DNA of 64,000 nt from CAILZL01 sp050181835 (GTDB lineage Bacteria > Pseudomonadota > Gammaproteobacteria > Steroidobacterales > Steroidobacteraceae). A model generated the notes under the pieces. It had not been told where the DNA came from. It saw nothing but the letters and a program-made list of their open reading frames with translations, and searched no databases. Position numbers and translations under genes: made by a program. Position 1 is the stretch's first letter. Every line of letters starts with the position of its first letter. The stretch spans positions 55,844 through 119,843 of the forward strand of contig JBFXCU010000006.1 in the NCBI GenBank assembly GCA_050181835.1. Direction: 5' to 3'. Below are positions 18,205 through 27,246 of this stretch, piece by piece.

Positions 18205-19947
18205 TCAGCCTAAGCGCTTCTGCACATCGCTGAGCTGTGTCTTTAATGCAGTCGGAGTGCGAGCTCCGAATTCATTAAGGTACTCACCGATTTGCTGAAT
18301 CTCAGTACGCCATGCATCTGCATTGATCGACAGTAGTTCTTTCAAGGTAGCGGCCTGAATATCCAACCCGGAGGTGTTCAGGTCCGCCGCCTGTGGTAGA
18401 TTGCCGATGGCAGTTTCCTGCGCGCCGACTGTGCCTTCGCACCGATCAAAAATCCAGTTCAGGACTCGCAGATTGTCGCCGAAGCCTGGCCACATGAAAT
18501 TATTATCCTTGTCCTGACGGAACCAGTTGACGTGATAAATTTTCGGTAGCTTGTCACTGCGTTCGGCAAACGAGAGCCAGTGCTGCCAGTAGTCACCAAA
18601 GTTGTAACCACAAAATGGCTTCATTGCCATTGAGTCACGACGCACTACGCCTACCGCACCGGTTGCAGCGGCAGTCGTTTCCGACGCCATGCCGGCACCA
18701 ATTAGTACGCCATGGGCCCAGTCGCGGGCCTCATATACCAGCGGCGCTAATTCGCGGCGACGGCCACCAAACAGGATGGCGGAAATCGGCACGCCATCTG
18801 CGTCTTCCGCATGTGGCGAATAGCATGGGTTTTGTTTAGCAGGCACGGTAAAACGTGAATTTGGGTGTGCTGCCGGGCCATTCTTGGGGTCGTAGGGCTG
18901 TCCGCGCCAGTCGGTTACTGGTGTGCCTTCTTTCATGCCTTCCCACCATGGCTGGTTGTCGGCGGTCACGGCGACATTGGTGAAAATCGTATCGTGCTGA
19001 ATGGTGGTGTACGCATTCGGATTGGTTTTCATGTTGGTGCCTGGTGCGACACCGAAGTAACCAGCTTCCGGGTTAATGGCACGCAGCTGACCGTCTTTAC
19101 CCACATTCAACCAGCAAATGTCATCACCTACAGTCCAGATTTTCCAGCCAGGCAGGGTGCTTGGCGGGATGAGCATGGCTAGGTTGGTTTTGCCGCAGGC
19201 TGAGGGAAAGGCTGCAGCGATGTAGCGGATTTTACCGGCTGGATTCTGGATGCCCATGATTAACATGTGCTCTGCTAGCCAGCCTTCGCTGCGAGCCTGA
19301 TAGCTGGCGATGCGTAGTGCGTGGCACTTCTTACCCAGTAACGCATTACCACCATATCCCGAGCCAATACTCTTGATGGCCAGCTGTTCAGGGAAATGCA
19401 TGATGAAACGTTTATTAGGATCGAGATCCCCCAGCGAGTGCAGACCTTTTACGAACACGGCTTCACGTTCAATACGTGCCAGCGCAGCGGTGCCCATGTT
19501 GGCCATGATGCGCATGTTCGCCACCACGTAGGGACTGTCAGTAATCTCAACGCCGCAACGCGAGTAAGGTGAATTGATTGGGCCCATGCAGTAGGGAATC
19601 ACATACAGCGTGCGGCCTTTCATGGCACCGGTAAACAGTGCATCGATCTTGGCGTTAGCTTCAGTAGGCTCCATCCAGTGATTGTTGGGGCCAGCATCTT
19701 CCTTGTTCTTGGTGCAGATGAAGGTCAGGTGCTCAACACGCGCCACATCAGTGGGGTTGGAACGGTGCAGGTAGCAATTAGGGTGAGTTTGCTGGTTCAG
19801 TTTGATTAGATCGCCAGTGATCAGCATTTGCTCGACCAGCGATTTGTATTCAGTATCGGAACCATTGCACCAGTATATTTTATCAGGCTGAGTCAACTTG
19901 GCGACTTCATCAACCCATTGTTTCAGTGCTGCATTCGTCGTAGTCAT
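18205..19947 (-). CDS. pckG: Phosphoenolpyruvate carboxykinase (GTP)
   Basis: This enzyme converts oxaloacetate and GTP to phosphoenolpyruvate, CO2 and GDP, the first committed step of gluconeogenesis. The 580-residue protein is of the GTP type, not the ATP type of E. coli. Signs are the P-loop FPSACGKTNLAML with the reactive hyperactive cysteine, GDDICWLNVGKDG, PEAGYFGVAPGTN, and an N-terminal YWCNGSDTEY. The late segment NWFRQDKDNNFMWPGFGDN is also typical. ATG 19947 is used. It is divergent from the next gene with a 309-bp gap. The length is near the lower end of the family, but no internal domain seems missing. Confidence 0.96.
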   Translation of the reverse strand: MTTTNAALKQWVDEVAKLTQPDKIYWCNGSDTEYKSLVEQMLITGDLIKLNQQTHPNCYLHRSNPTDVARVEHLTFICTKNKEDAGPNNHWMEPTEANAKIDALFTGAMKGRTLYVIPYCMGPINSPYSRCGVEITDSPYVVANMRIMANMGTAALARIEREAVFVKGLHSLGDLDPNKRFIMHFPEQLAIKSIGSGYGGNALLGKKCHALRIASYQARSEGWLAEHMLIMGIQNPAGKIRYIAAAFPSACGKTNLAMLIPPSTLPGWKIWTVGDDICWLNVGKDGQLRAINPEAGYFGVAPGTNMKTNPNAYTTIQHDTIFTNVAVTADNQPWWEGMKEGTPVTDWRGQPYDPKNGPAAHPNSRFTVPAKQNPCYSPHAEDADGVPISAILFGGRRRELAPLVYEARDWAHGVLIGAGMASETTAAATGAVGVVRRDSMAMKPFCGYNFGDYWQHWLSFAERSDKLPKIYHVNWFRQDKDNNFMWPGFGDNLRVLNWIFDRCEGTVGAQETAIGNLPQAADLNTSGLDIQAATLKELLSINADAWRTEIQQIGEYLNEFGARTPTALKTQLSDVQKRLG

Positions 19948-20256
19948 TTCGTCTGTCTACTCCAAGATGATAAAAACCAATAATCGCGACCAGTGGGCCG
20001 CGTTCCCCAAAAATTACCGGTTCGCGCCGAGCCGTAAAATTCGCGCTCTGGCGGAGCAGTAATACGTAAACAACTGGGTAAACGTATGACCATGTACCGA
20101 CAAGGCTGACAATTATAGCGGCGTGATCGGTTTTGTGTGGGGTTTGATGCATAAGTACGGGTTGCCTGTCGGCACCCAGACGCATCATGAACAAGGTAAA
20201 GTGGCATTTGTTAGAGATATGGTCAGGTTAGAACAAATTTTTATGGGTAATGCACC
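19948..20256. other. Intergenic region between divergent pckG and DUF11-like gene
   Basis: This 309-bp stretch must hold the promoters for both divergent genes. I see no convincing coding frame, terminator or recognisable operator in it. Small frames on the minus strand here lack ribosome sites and resemble no family. Confidence 0.5.
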
Positions 20257-20781
20257 TTGAGCTACTGGACAGCGGATCAATCCTGTGAACTGGATCGGTC
20301 GGATGGCGCGTGCGCTTCACCCCTAAGTATCGGTCTGCTATGGATCTGCGCCATTGTTTGTATCGTTCCATGGCGGGTGCAGGCGGCCCCCGCCCCATTG
20401 CCGGAGCTGACATTACACGCCGAGGTGCGCGTCCCCGTCGGTGGGACTAGTAAGGCCTACCGTTTTGTTCCTGCCACCACCTTGGTCGAGGGGCAGGAGA
20501 TTTTTTACACCTTGCGTATTCATAATCCGACTGACCAGCCCCTGTCTGATGTTGAAGTGGTGCAAGCCATCCCGCTTAATACCCGTTATGTTGCAGGTTC
20601 CGTCAGTGGCGCGGGGGCGAAGATCAGCTTTTCCACAGATAGAGGCCTCAGCTTTGCTTCAGCGGAGGCGTTGAAAGCGAGCGGTGACAATACGCCGTAT
20701 ACGCACATCCGCTGGCAATTGCCGTATGCATTGGCACCTAAAGCAGTGCTATTGGCGCGCTTTCGTGCGGTGTTTTACTGA
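20257..20781 (+). CDS. Secreted DUF11-like protein of unknown function
   Basis: This 174-residue product has an internal-looking hydrophobic signal near residues 23-43 (LSIGLLWICAIVCIVPWRVQA). A single domain follows resembling DUF11/immunoglobulin-like repeats: IFYTLRIHNPTDQPLSDVEVVQAIP, LNTRYVAGSV, then a conserved-looking HIRWQLP and LLARFRAVF end. Such domains occur in cell-surface proteins and usually serve as structural modules. The only in-frame start before the signal is TTG 20257, with a weak ribosome site, so the true N-terminus is uncertain. Its stop overlaps the helicase start by one base (TGATG), implying translational coupling. The functional link to the helicase is unclear. Confidence 0.72.
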   Translation: MSYWTADQSCELDRSDGACASPLSIGLLWICAIVCIVPWRVQAAPAPLPELTLHAEVRVPVGGTSKAYRFVPATTLVEGQEIFYTLRIHNPTDQPLSDVEVVQAIPLNTRYVAGSVSGAGAKISFSTDRGLSFASAEALKASGDNTPYTHIRWQLPYALAPKAVLLARFRAVFY

Positions 20782-22796
20782 TGTCTGAAGCTTCCCACAA
20801 CGCAAGGTTTGATTTGCGCGAATTGCTGGGCAGGCAGGGGCCCTTGGCCGAGCGGCTTCCCGGATTTACTGAGCGCAACGAACAATTGCTGATGGCTGGG
20901 TGGGTGGCGCGTGCCATTGCCGAACAGCGCAGTTTGATTGTCGAAGCAGGCACGGGAGTTGGCAAGACGTTCGCCTACTTGGTGCCGGCCTTGCTGGCGG
21001 GCAAGCGCGTCATTATTTCCACCGGTACGCGCAGTTTGCAGGATCAGTTGTTTCGCCGTGATCTGCCCTCTATAACCGCTGTTCTGGGCCGTCCGGTTAG
21101 AGTGGCGCTGCTAAAAGGAAGGGCGAATTACCTCTGTGACTATCGCTTGGCTGCCGCCATGAGTCAGGCGGAAGCGCGCGGCTTGTCGCGTGATCTTTCC
21201 ATGAGTCTGCGCAAAGTGAAGTTGTGGTCAATGCAGACTCGCAAGGGTGACACTAGCGAATTAGCAGCGTTGGCTGAAAGTGATCCGATCTGGCCATGGG
21301 TTACGTCGACTCGCGATAATTGTCTGGGTGCCGAATGCAGCCTGTTTGAACGTTGTCATGTGATGGCGGCACGCCGTGAAGCACAGGCGGCCGATATCGT
21401 GGTCGTCAATCATCACTTGCTGATGGCCGATCTGCTACTCAAGGAGCACGGGTTTGGTGAGTTATTGCCGGGCGCAGAGGCGGTAATTGTTGATGAGGCG
21501 CATCAATTACCGGAAGTGGCCAGCCAAGTATTCGCAACCACCTTGAGCGCGCGCCAATTGCGTGAGTTGGCGCGCGATGTGGTACAGCAATATAGGTCAG
21601 CCAAACTTGTCGGTATCAGTCAGCAACAGCTGGAAATGATGGAGGCATTGGAGCAGCAGGCGCAGCTGGGTGGTCAGGCATTGAATGGCTTGGCCGAAAC
21701 GCAGGATGCCAGCCGCTGGCCGGATCTACTGTTTGATGTACTCGCGGATGCACAGCTCCTGCTGCAAAATTTTGCTGCCAATTGCGCACTGCAGTCGGAA
21801 GAACAAGTCGAATTGCGCAACCTGCGTGAGCGCGCGCTGGAACTGGCGGCGCGATGTGAGTTATTAGCGGCACCAGCCACTACCGCCGATGTCGCTGCGG
21901 CGGTGCGGTGGTCTACCATGAATAAAGCAGGTTTTGTGCTGCATCACGCACCGGTAGAAGTAGCGCAACCACTGGCAGCATTGATCAAAAAACAGGCCGG
22001 TGCCTGGATATTCACCTCCGCCACGTTGGCGGTGGGGACGGATCTGAAGCATTTTGCAGCCCGCATTGGCATGCCTGACATTGACACGCAACTGCTGGGG
22101 AGTCCATTCAACTACCAGCGACAGGCGTTGCTGTACCTACCAAGAGGACTCGACATGCCATCCAGTCCACAGCATACCCAGCAGGTGCTGGATGCGGCAC
22201 TGCCGGTCATCGCGGCCAGCGGTGGCCGTGCGTTTTTGTTATTCACCAGCTATCGCGCTCTGCGAGAAGCGGCGGAACGGTTGCGTGCGTTATGGGGCAC
22301 CGCTGCACCGTATCCGTTACTGGTGCAGGGCGAGGCACCGCGTGACCTGTTGCTCAAGCAGTTTCGTGAATATGGCAACGCCGTACTACTGGGCACGGGT
22401 AGCTTTTGGGAGGGTGTGGATGTCAAAGGTCATGCCTTATGCGTGGTGGTCATCGATAAGTTGCCATTTGCGGTGCCCGATGAGCCGTTGTTAAAAGCAC
22501 GCTTGACCATGATTGATCAGCGTGGTGGTAATCCTTTCATGGAGGAACAGGTGCCGCAGGCCGTGGTGAGTCTGAAACAGGGCGTCGGTCGCTTGATTCG
22601 TGATCAGAACGATTTTGGCGTGATCATGTTGTGCGATCGCCGTTTGACTACTCGTAGCTATGGATCAGTATTTCTCAATAGCTTGCCACCAATGCCGCGC
22701 ACCAGTGATCCGGTTGTGGTGGGTGAATTCCTGCAGCGTCATATGCAGGATGCGCAATTGAGCGTGGCACCAATGCTAGCCGGAGTCGAGTTTTGA
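20781..22796 (+). CDS. yoaA: DinG/YoaA-family ATP-dependent helicase
   Basis: This is a 671-residue superfamily 2 helicase of the iron-sulphur XPD/DinG group, closest in form to YoaA. Walker A is VEAGTGVGKTFAYLVPALL and the Walker B box is VIVDEAHQLPEV. Four cysteines that would hold a 4Fe-4S cluster lie between them (YLCDYRL, then DNCLGAECSLFERC). The helicase C domain has FTSATLAVG, GSFWEGVDVKG and QGVGRLIRD. Such enzymes unwind DNA 5' to 3' and help repair stalled forks; YoaA works with the HolC clamp-loader subunit in E. coli. It overlaps the upstream secreted-protein gene by 1 bp and tsaB by 4 bp, so the three genes probably form one transcript. Confidence 0.93.
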   Translation: MSEASHNARFDLRELLGRQGPLAERLPGFTERNEQLLMAGWVARAIAEQRSLIVEAGTGVGKTFAYLVPALLAGKRVIISTGTRSLQDQLFRRDLPSITAVLGRPVRVALLKGRANYLCDYRLAAAMSQAEARGLSRDLSMSLRKVKLWSMQTRKGDTSELAALAESDPIWPWVTSTRDNCLGAECSLFERCHVMAARREAQAADIVVVNHHLLMADLLLKEHGFGELLPGAEAVIVDEAHQLPEVASQVFATTLSARQLRELARDVVQQYRSAKLVGISQQQLEMMEALEQQAQLGGQALNGLAETQDASRWPDLLFDVLADAQLLLQNFAANCALQSEEQVELRNLRERALELAARCELLAAPATTADVAAAVRWSTMNKAGFVLHHAPVEVAQPLAALIKKQAGAWIFTSATLAVGTDLKHFAARIGMPDIDTQLLGSPFNYQRQALLYLPRGLDMPSSPQHTQQVLDAALPVIAASGGRAFLLFTSYRALREAAERLRALWGTAAPYPLLVQGEAPRDLLLKQFREYGNAVLLGTGSFWEGVDVKGHALCVVVIDKLPFAVPDEPLLKARLTMIDQRGGNPFMEEQVPQAVVSLKQGVGRLIRDQNDFGVIMLCDRRLTTRSYGSVFLNSLPPMPRTSDPVVVGEFLQRHMQDAQLSVAPMLAGVEF

Positions 22797-23470
22797 AGTT
22801 ACTCGCCATTGATACCGCCACCGAACAATGTTCTGTCGCCTTGTTGCACGATGGCGAATATTTGGAGCGCTGCGTACCCACGCCGCGCGGACATACCGAG
22901 CTGGTGTTGCCAATGGTGCAGGAGTTGTTGAACGAATCCGGTTACAGTTTGCAGCAGCTGGATGCCATCGCCTTCGGTCGCGGTCCTGGCTCATTCACGG
23001 GGGTACGGATTGCGATTGGTGTTGCGCAGGGATTGGCCTATGCGCTGGATTTACCAGTGTTGCCGATCTCGAATCTGGCTGCGGTAGCACAGCAAGCCGC
23101 TGCACCATTGAATGTTACTGACCAAGTGCTGGTGTGTATGGACGCGCGGATGGCGGAAATCTATACGGGGGTGTTCGTGCTGGCCGCAGATCGATTGATG
23201 GTCACCGTGGGCACGGAGCAGTTAATGGCGCCAGCTCACCTGAACCTGCAGGAGGTTACGCTGCAAGTGGGGTTGGGCACAGGCTTTGCTGCCTACCCGA
23301 TACTGCGTGAGCGATGTGCTGGCTTGCACATTGATCAGCTCGCCTTGCCACGTGCATGTGATATCGCCGTTCTTGCCGCCCGTGATTATGCTGCCGGTTT
23401 AGGTGTGGCTCCGGAGCTGGCAGTGCCGGTGTATTTGCGCGATCAAGTGGTGCATGTGAAGGTTTCGTGA
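22793..23470 (+). CDS. tsaB: TsaB, tRNA threonylcarbamoyladenosine synthesis protein
   Basis: TsaB is the ASKHA-fold partner of TsaD and TsaE, which transfer the threonylcarbamoyl group to A37 of ANN-decoding tRNAs. The 225-residue protein has the family N-terminus (LLAIDTATEQCSVAL), GHTELVLPMVQELL, and the signature FGRGPGSFTGVRIAIGVAQGLAYAL. The C-terminal part (VCMDARMAEIYTG, ARDYAAG, PVYLRDQVV) is complete. The start is TTG 22793, overlapping the helicase stop by four bases; no other suitable start exists for the conserved N-terminus. The helicase-tsaB pairing resembles the yoaA-tsaB neighbourhood of enterobacteria. Confidence 0.95.
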   Translation: MKLLAIDTATEQCSVALLHDGEYLERCVPTPRGHTELVLPMVQELLNESGYSLQQLDAIAFGRGPGSFTGVRIAIGVAQGLAYALDLPVLPISNLAAVAQQAAAPLNVTDQVLVCMDARMAEIYTGVFVLAADRLMVTVGTEQLMAPAHLNLQEVTLQVGLGTGFAAYPILRERCAGLHIDQLALPRACDIAVLAARDYAAGLGVAPELAVPVYLRDQVVHVKVS

Positions 23471-23495
23471 CAGTTGGTCACTAAAAGTGCATCTA

Positions 23496-23549
23496 CTGTC
23501 ATGAGTATGTAATAAAGAACTGCTGTGATGTTTGTCATCTAATTGTAAG
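23496..23549 (+). promoter_or_regulatory. Two Pho boxes upstream of phoB
   Basis: Two PhoB-binding sites of the 7-4-7 type are visible. The first is CTGTCAT-GAGT-ATGTAAT at 23496-23513. The second is TTGTCAT-CTAA-TTGTAAG at 23532-23549. The consensus repeat is CTGTCAT with a 4-bp spacer. They lie 29-82 bp before the phoB start, so phoB probably autoregulates. Confidence 0.8.
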
Positions 23550-23577
23550 AGTTACCGCAATTGAGCAAAGCAAATTT

Positions 23578-24270
23578 ATGGCAGCACATATTCTGGTAGT
23601 AGAGGACGAGAAGCCCATTCGTGACATGATCGCGTTTGGTCTGCGTCGCGGTGGTTACGAGGTCTCGGAGGCGGCAGACACCAGCCATGCGCGCACCTGC
23701 ATTGCCGACAAACGTCCCGACCTGATTCTGGTGGACTGGATGTTGCCGGACATGAGTGGACTGGAACTGACCCGTCTGCTCAAACGTGATAAGGACACCC
23801 GCGAAGTGCCGGTCATCATGTTGACCGCCCGTGCCGACGAACACGACAAGGTCACTGGATTAGATAGCGGTGCGGACGATTACATTACCAAGCCATTTTC
23901 GCCGCGTGAATTGATTGCGCGTATTGCCGCAGTATTGCGCCGCGCCGCGCCTGGCAGTGGTGAAGAAGTGATTGATCTTAACGGCCTGAAACTGGATGGC
24001 AGCAGTCACCGTGTGACAGTGGGTGAGCGAGTGGTCACGCTGGGGCCAACTGAATATCGGTTGCTGTCTTTCTTCATGAGCCACACCGAGCGTGTATACA
24101 CGCGTAGTCAATTATTGGATCGTGTCTGGGGCGGCAATGTATATGTGGAAGAGCGTACCGTGGATGTACACATTCGCCGCCTCCGCAAAGCTCTGGAAGA
24201 GTTTGGTGTTGATCGTTATATACAGACAGTACGTGGGGCTGGCTACCGGTTTTCTATCCAACCGGAGTAG
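23578..24270 (+). CDS. phoB: Phosphate regulon response regulator PhoB
   Basis: PhoB activates genes for phosphate uptake when phosphorylated by PhoR. The 230-residue protein has a receiver domain (ILVVEDEKPIRDMI, phospho-acceptor Asp in LVDWMLPDMSG, MLTARADEHDK, DYITKPFSPREL) and an OmpR/PhoB winged-helix DNA-binding domain (LGPTEYRLLSFFM, YTRSQLLDRVWG, ERTVDVHIRRLRKAL, VRGAGYRF). The length is standard. ATG 23578 is preceded by two Pho boxes. It is followed by phoR after 62 bp, then phoU. Other Pho boxes in the window precede pstB, pstS and the porin gene and are likely PhoB targets. Confidence 0.96.
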   Translation: MAAHILVVEDEKPIRDMIAFGLRRGGYEVSEAADTSHARTCIADKRPDLILVDWMLPDMSGLELTRLLKRDKDTREVPVIMLTARADEHDKVTGLDSGADDYITKPFSPRELIARIAAVLRRAAPGSGEEVIDLNGLKLDGSSHRVTVGERVVTLGPTEYRLLSFFMSHTERVYTRSQLLDRVWGGNVYVEERTVDVHIRRLRKALEEFGVDRYIQTVRGAGYRFSIQPE

Positions 24271-24332
24271 TTACATCGCGCAGCACGTGAGCAGAATAGA
24301 ATGCCTGTATTCCCATCACTATTGACGGCCAC

Positions 24333-25685
24333 ATGAAGCGCGAGCGCCTATCTCCGGAACAACTAGCACGATTGTCAGATGTTGCTTGGCAATTGGTTTG
24401 GCGGGTTGGCGTGGTCGTTGGCGCATCGTTATTGCTGGGCTGGATTCTGGGCAATACAGGTTGGTGGGTGGCGCTGGGTTTGGGTTTATATCTGCTGGCC
24501 CAGATGTTCAGTCTCTGGCAGCTGTATCGCTGGGTACGGTTTCGCAGTGTGTTGAATCCTCCTGATTTTTCCGGCCCTTGGGGCGAACTGACCGATGTGA
24601 TTGCGCGTATCTATCGGCGTAAACAATTTCACAAGCAGCGAGTAGCTAATTTATTGCGTGAGTTCCGGCGTCTCGCTGCTGGCATGCCAGATGGTGCCGC
24701 GTTGTTGGGTCATTACAATGAACTGCTCTGGTTTAATCAAAAAGCAGAGCGTTGGTTAGGTTTGCGTCGCAAGCGTGATGTGGGTATCCGTATTGAAAAC
24801 TTGGTGCGTTACCCGGCGTTGGTACAGTACTTGGCCAAGGGAGAGTTCTCACAGTCGGTGACGGTTATGCAACCCGGCTCATCGCGGCGCTGGTTGTCAT
24901 TCCATCTAGTACAGGCCGAGGGGGTGTTACAGAAATTGTTATTCGTGCGCGATGTGACGCATGAAATGCGCATTGAAACCATGCGTAAAGACTTTGTTGC
25001 CAATGCGTCACATGAATTGCGTTCACCGTTGACTGTGATCTCCGGTTATCTCGACGCCCTGGCAGAGGATACCGAACTGGAAGCGACTTGGCAGGAGCCG
25101 GTTCGCGAAATGCGACGTCAATCCGAACGCATGCGCACCTTGATTGAAGAATTGCTGGAATTGTCGCGGCTAGAAAATAGCGGTGATTTCGCTGAACGAC
25201 AACGAGTTGATGTGGTCGGCTTGCTAACCCTACTGCGTAAGGATGTACAAAGCTTGGCGCATCGTCCCGAAGACATTGGCTTGCAGTTGGAAACTGACGT
25301 GTGTCTGCTCGGTACTGAAACAGAATTGCAATCCGTGTTCGCTAACCTGATTTCCAACGCAGTCAAATATACGCCGCCCGATGGTAGCGTGGTCGTTCGC
25401 TGGTGGCGAGATGCTGAAGGTGCACACCTGTCGGTACGCGATACTGGCATTGGTATCGCGGCTGAGGATGTGCCGCGCCTCACTGAGCGTTTTTATCGTG
25501 TTGATGCAGGTCGGTCGCGTGAGTTGGGTGGGTTTGGCCTAGGGTTGTCCATCGTAAAGCACGCCTTGCAACGCCATGATGCCACGCTCACCATCGACAG
25601 TGAATTAGGCAAAGGAAGCACCTTTACCTGCCATTTCCCCAACGAACGGATCGCCAGTCGCAGCTACGTCTCTGGCACAGTTTAG
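24333..25685 (+). CDS. phoR: Phosphate regulon sensor kinase PhoR
   Basis: PhoR is the membrane-anchored kinase/phosphatase of the Pho system. The 450-residue protein starts with two closely spaced hydrophobic helices (LVWRVGVVVGASLLLGWIL and WWVALGLGLYLLAQMFSLW) with almost no periplasmic loop, as in E. coli PhoR. A PAS-like domain follows (ALLGHYNELLWFNQKAERWLG). The kinase core has H box ANASHELRSPLTVISGYLDA, N box NLISNAVKYTPP, DTGIGIAAED and GFGLGLSIVKH. It should sense phosphate through the PstSCAB-PhoU complex encoded partly at 55.8-62.4 kb. ATG 24333. Confidence 0.95.
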   Translation: MKRERLSPEQLARLSDVAWQLVWRVGVVVGASLLLGWILGNTGWWVALGLGLYLLAQMFSLWQLYRWVRFRSVLNPPDFSGPWGELTDVIARIYRRKQFHKQRVANLLREFRRLAAGMPDGAALLGHYNELLWFNQKAERWLGLRRKRDVGIRIENLVRYPALVQYLAKGEFSQSVTVMQPGSSRRWLSFHLVQAEGVLQKLLFVRDVTHEMRIETMRKDFVANASHELRSPLTVISGYLDALAEDTELEATWQEPVREMRRQSERMRTLIEELLELSRLENSGDFAERQRVDVVGLLTLLRKDVQSLAHRPEDIGLQLETDVCLLGTETELQSVFANLISNAVKYTPPDGSVVVRWWRDAEGAHLSVRDTGIGIAAEDVPRLTERFYRVDAGRSRELGGFGLGLSIVKHALQRHDATLTIDSELGKGSTFTCHFPNERIASRSYVSGTV

Positions 25686-25761
25686 TAACACGGTTGGCAG
25701 ACAGTTGCAGTTAGGCCAGCGACTAGGTATACCTCTCTAACTATTTTCGGAGCTGATAATC

Positions 25762-26499
25762 ATGGAAAAAGCCGATCTGTCGCATCACATTCTGAGTCGC
25801 TTCAATGCGGATCTGGAACGTCTACGCACTAGTGTGTTGCAGATGGGTGGGTTGGTGGAGGAACAGCTGGCCAATTCAGTTCAGGCATTGGTGAATGGAG
25901 ATACTGCGGCAGCGGAAACCGTGGTGCTGAACGACCATCGCGTTAATGGTATGGAGGTTGCCATTGATGAAGACTGTAATCGGATTCTGGCAACGCGTTC
26001 TCCGGCAGCTTCTGACCTGCGCCTGATTGTGGCGGTGATTAAAACCATCACCGATCTGGAGCGTATTGGCGATGAAGCAGAAAAAATTGGGTATATCGGC
26101 TCACGGTTGGCCACCATGGAACGTCCAGCGGATCGCTATCGCGAGATCAAACATCTCGGGCGCGCGGTGGAGGAAATGGTGCATGATGCGCTGGATGCAT
26201 TTGCGCGTCTGGATGCCGATGCGGCACTGGCGGTGGCCAAGCGCGATCGGGTGATTGATGAGGAGTACGAAGCCATTCAACGGCAGTGCATCACCTTCAT
26301 GATGGAAGATCCGCGTTCCATCCGTCGTGCAATCGATGTATTGTGGGTGGCGCGCGCCATCGAACGTATCGGTGATCACGCCAAGAATATCTGCGAATAT
26401 GTGATCTATATGGTGCATGGTAAAGATGTTCGCCATATCAAAATTGAAGATGTAGAAGAGCAGCTCAGAGCCCGTAGTCGTAATACTGCCGGACGATGA
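25762..26499 (+). CDS. phoU: Phosphate signalling protein PhoU (copy 1)
   Basis: PhoU couples the Pst transporter to PhoR and represses the regulon when phosphate is plentiful. The 245-residue protein is two related three-helix bundles. Each carries a metal-binding ERIGDxA motif: DLERIGDEAEKIG near residue 100 and AIERIGDHAKNIC near residue 205. ATG 25762 follows a GGAGCTGATAATC leader with a good ribosome site. It lies downstream of phoB-phoR, whereas a second PhoU is encoded next to pstB. Having one copy with the two-component genes and one with the transporter is unusual compared with E. coli. Confidence 0.94.
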   Translation: MEKADLSHHILSRFNADLERLRTSVLQMGGLVEEQLANSVQALVNGDTAAAETVVLNDHRVNGMEVAIDEDCNRILATRSPAASDLRLIVAVIKTITDLERIGDEAEKIGYIGSRLATMERPADRYREIKHLGRAVEEMVHDALDAFARLDADAALAVAKRDRVIDEEYEAIQRQCITFMMEDPRSIRRAIDVLWVARAIERIGDHAKNICEYVIYMVHGKDVRHIKIEDVEEQLRARSRNTAGR

Positions 26500-26517
26500 A
26501 ATACCTAACTGGAACCG

Positions 26518-27069
26518 ATGAACCCGCTACTAGCCCGGATTTTTACTGACCGCCGTACTGGCAACTTCGTCGGCTTCTTAGTCTGTGCGGGCTTGATTGC
26601 CTATGCGTTGTACTCGCAATACGGACTAGGCTTTGAGCCCTGTCCCTTATGTATTTTCCAACGCGTCGCCGTTATGGCAATTGGGGTAATTTTTCTACTG
26701 GCGGCATTACATCATCCGCATAAAACCGGTGCGCTAATATATGGTGCGCTGGGTTTACTGGCGGCCTTGATTGGTGTGGCGATCGCCGCGCGGCATGTGT
26801 GGATTCAGGCACAGCCACCTGGAACCGTCGCTGCTTGCGGCGCGACGCTGGATTACATGCTAGATATCCTGCCAGTGTTTGATGTCATTACCAAAGTGCT
26901 CACCGGTTCAGGTGAGTGTGCTGAAATCACTTGGACCTTACTTGGCTTGTCCATGCCTTGGTGGGTGATCGTCGCCTGTGTCGGTTTGGGGTTATGGGCG
27001 ATTTGGGTAAACATGACTGCGCCGGCATTGTTGATTGATCGACGCGCTGTATTTCTAAAAGACAGATAA
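26518..27069 (+). CDS. dsbB: Disulfide bond formation protein DsbB
   Basis: DsbB is an inner-membrane quinone reductase that reoxidises periplasmic DsbA. The 183-residue protein has four hydrophobic helices. It also has the two expected periplasmic cysteine pairs: CPLC in EPCPLCIFQR near residue 41, and a second pair in the loop (AACGATLDY and SGECAE). The segment LCIFQRVAVMAIG is characteristic. The start ATG is 26518, 18 bp after phoU, so cotranscription with the phoBR-phoU genes is likely, though the functional link is probably incidental. dsbA is not in the window. Confidence 0.94.
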   Translation: MNPLLARIFTDRRTGNFVGFLVCAGLIAYALYSQYGLGFEPCPLCIFQRVAVMAIGVIFLLAALHHPHKTGALIYGALGLLAALIGVAIAARHVWIQAQPPGTVAACGATLDYMLDILPVFDVITKVLTGSGECAEITWTLLGLSMPWWVIVACVGLGLWAIWVNMTAPALLIDRRAVFLKDR

Positions 27070-27246
27070 ATACAACTTTTATTGCGACTGCTCGGTCGTC
27101 TGATACCCGCTACAGGTATCTTGACCAAAATTTGCTTGTGCCTGAGTTGAGCAATTCGCTACCCTGAGCTGAAAATATAGTTAATAAAAGGATGGTAAAT
27201 AAGTGTGTTTCGTGCGCAGCCTGCGCCTCATCGAGGTTCAATAGTC

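Noticed and set aside
27102..27120. GATACC/GGTATC inverted repeat as a terminator after dsbB
   Set aside because: The 6-bp stem with a 7-base loop and no T run is too weak; it could equally be an operator or chance.
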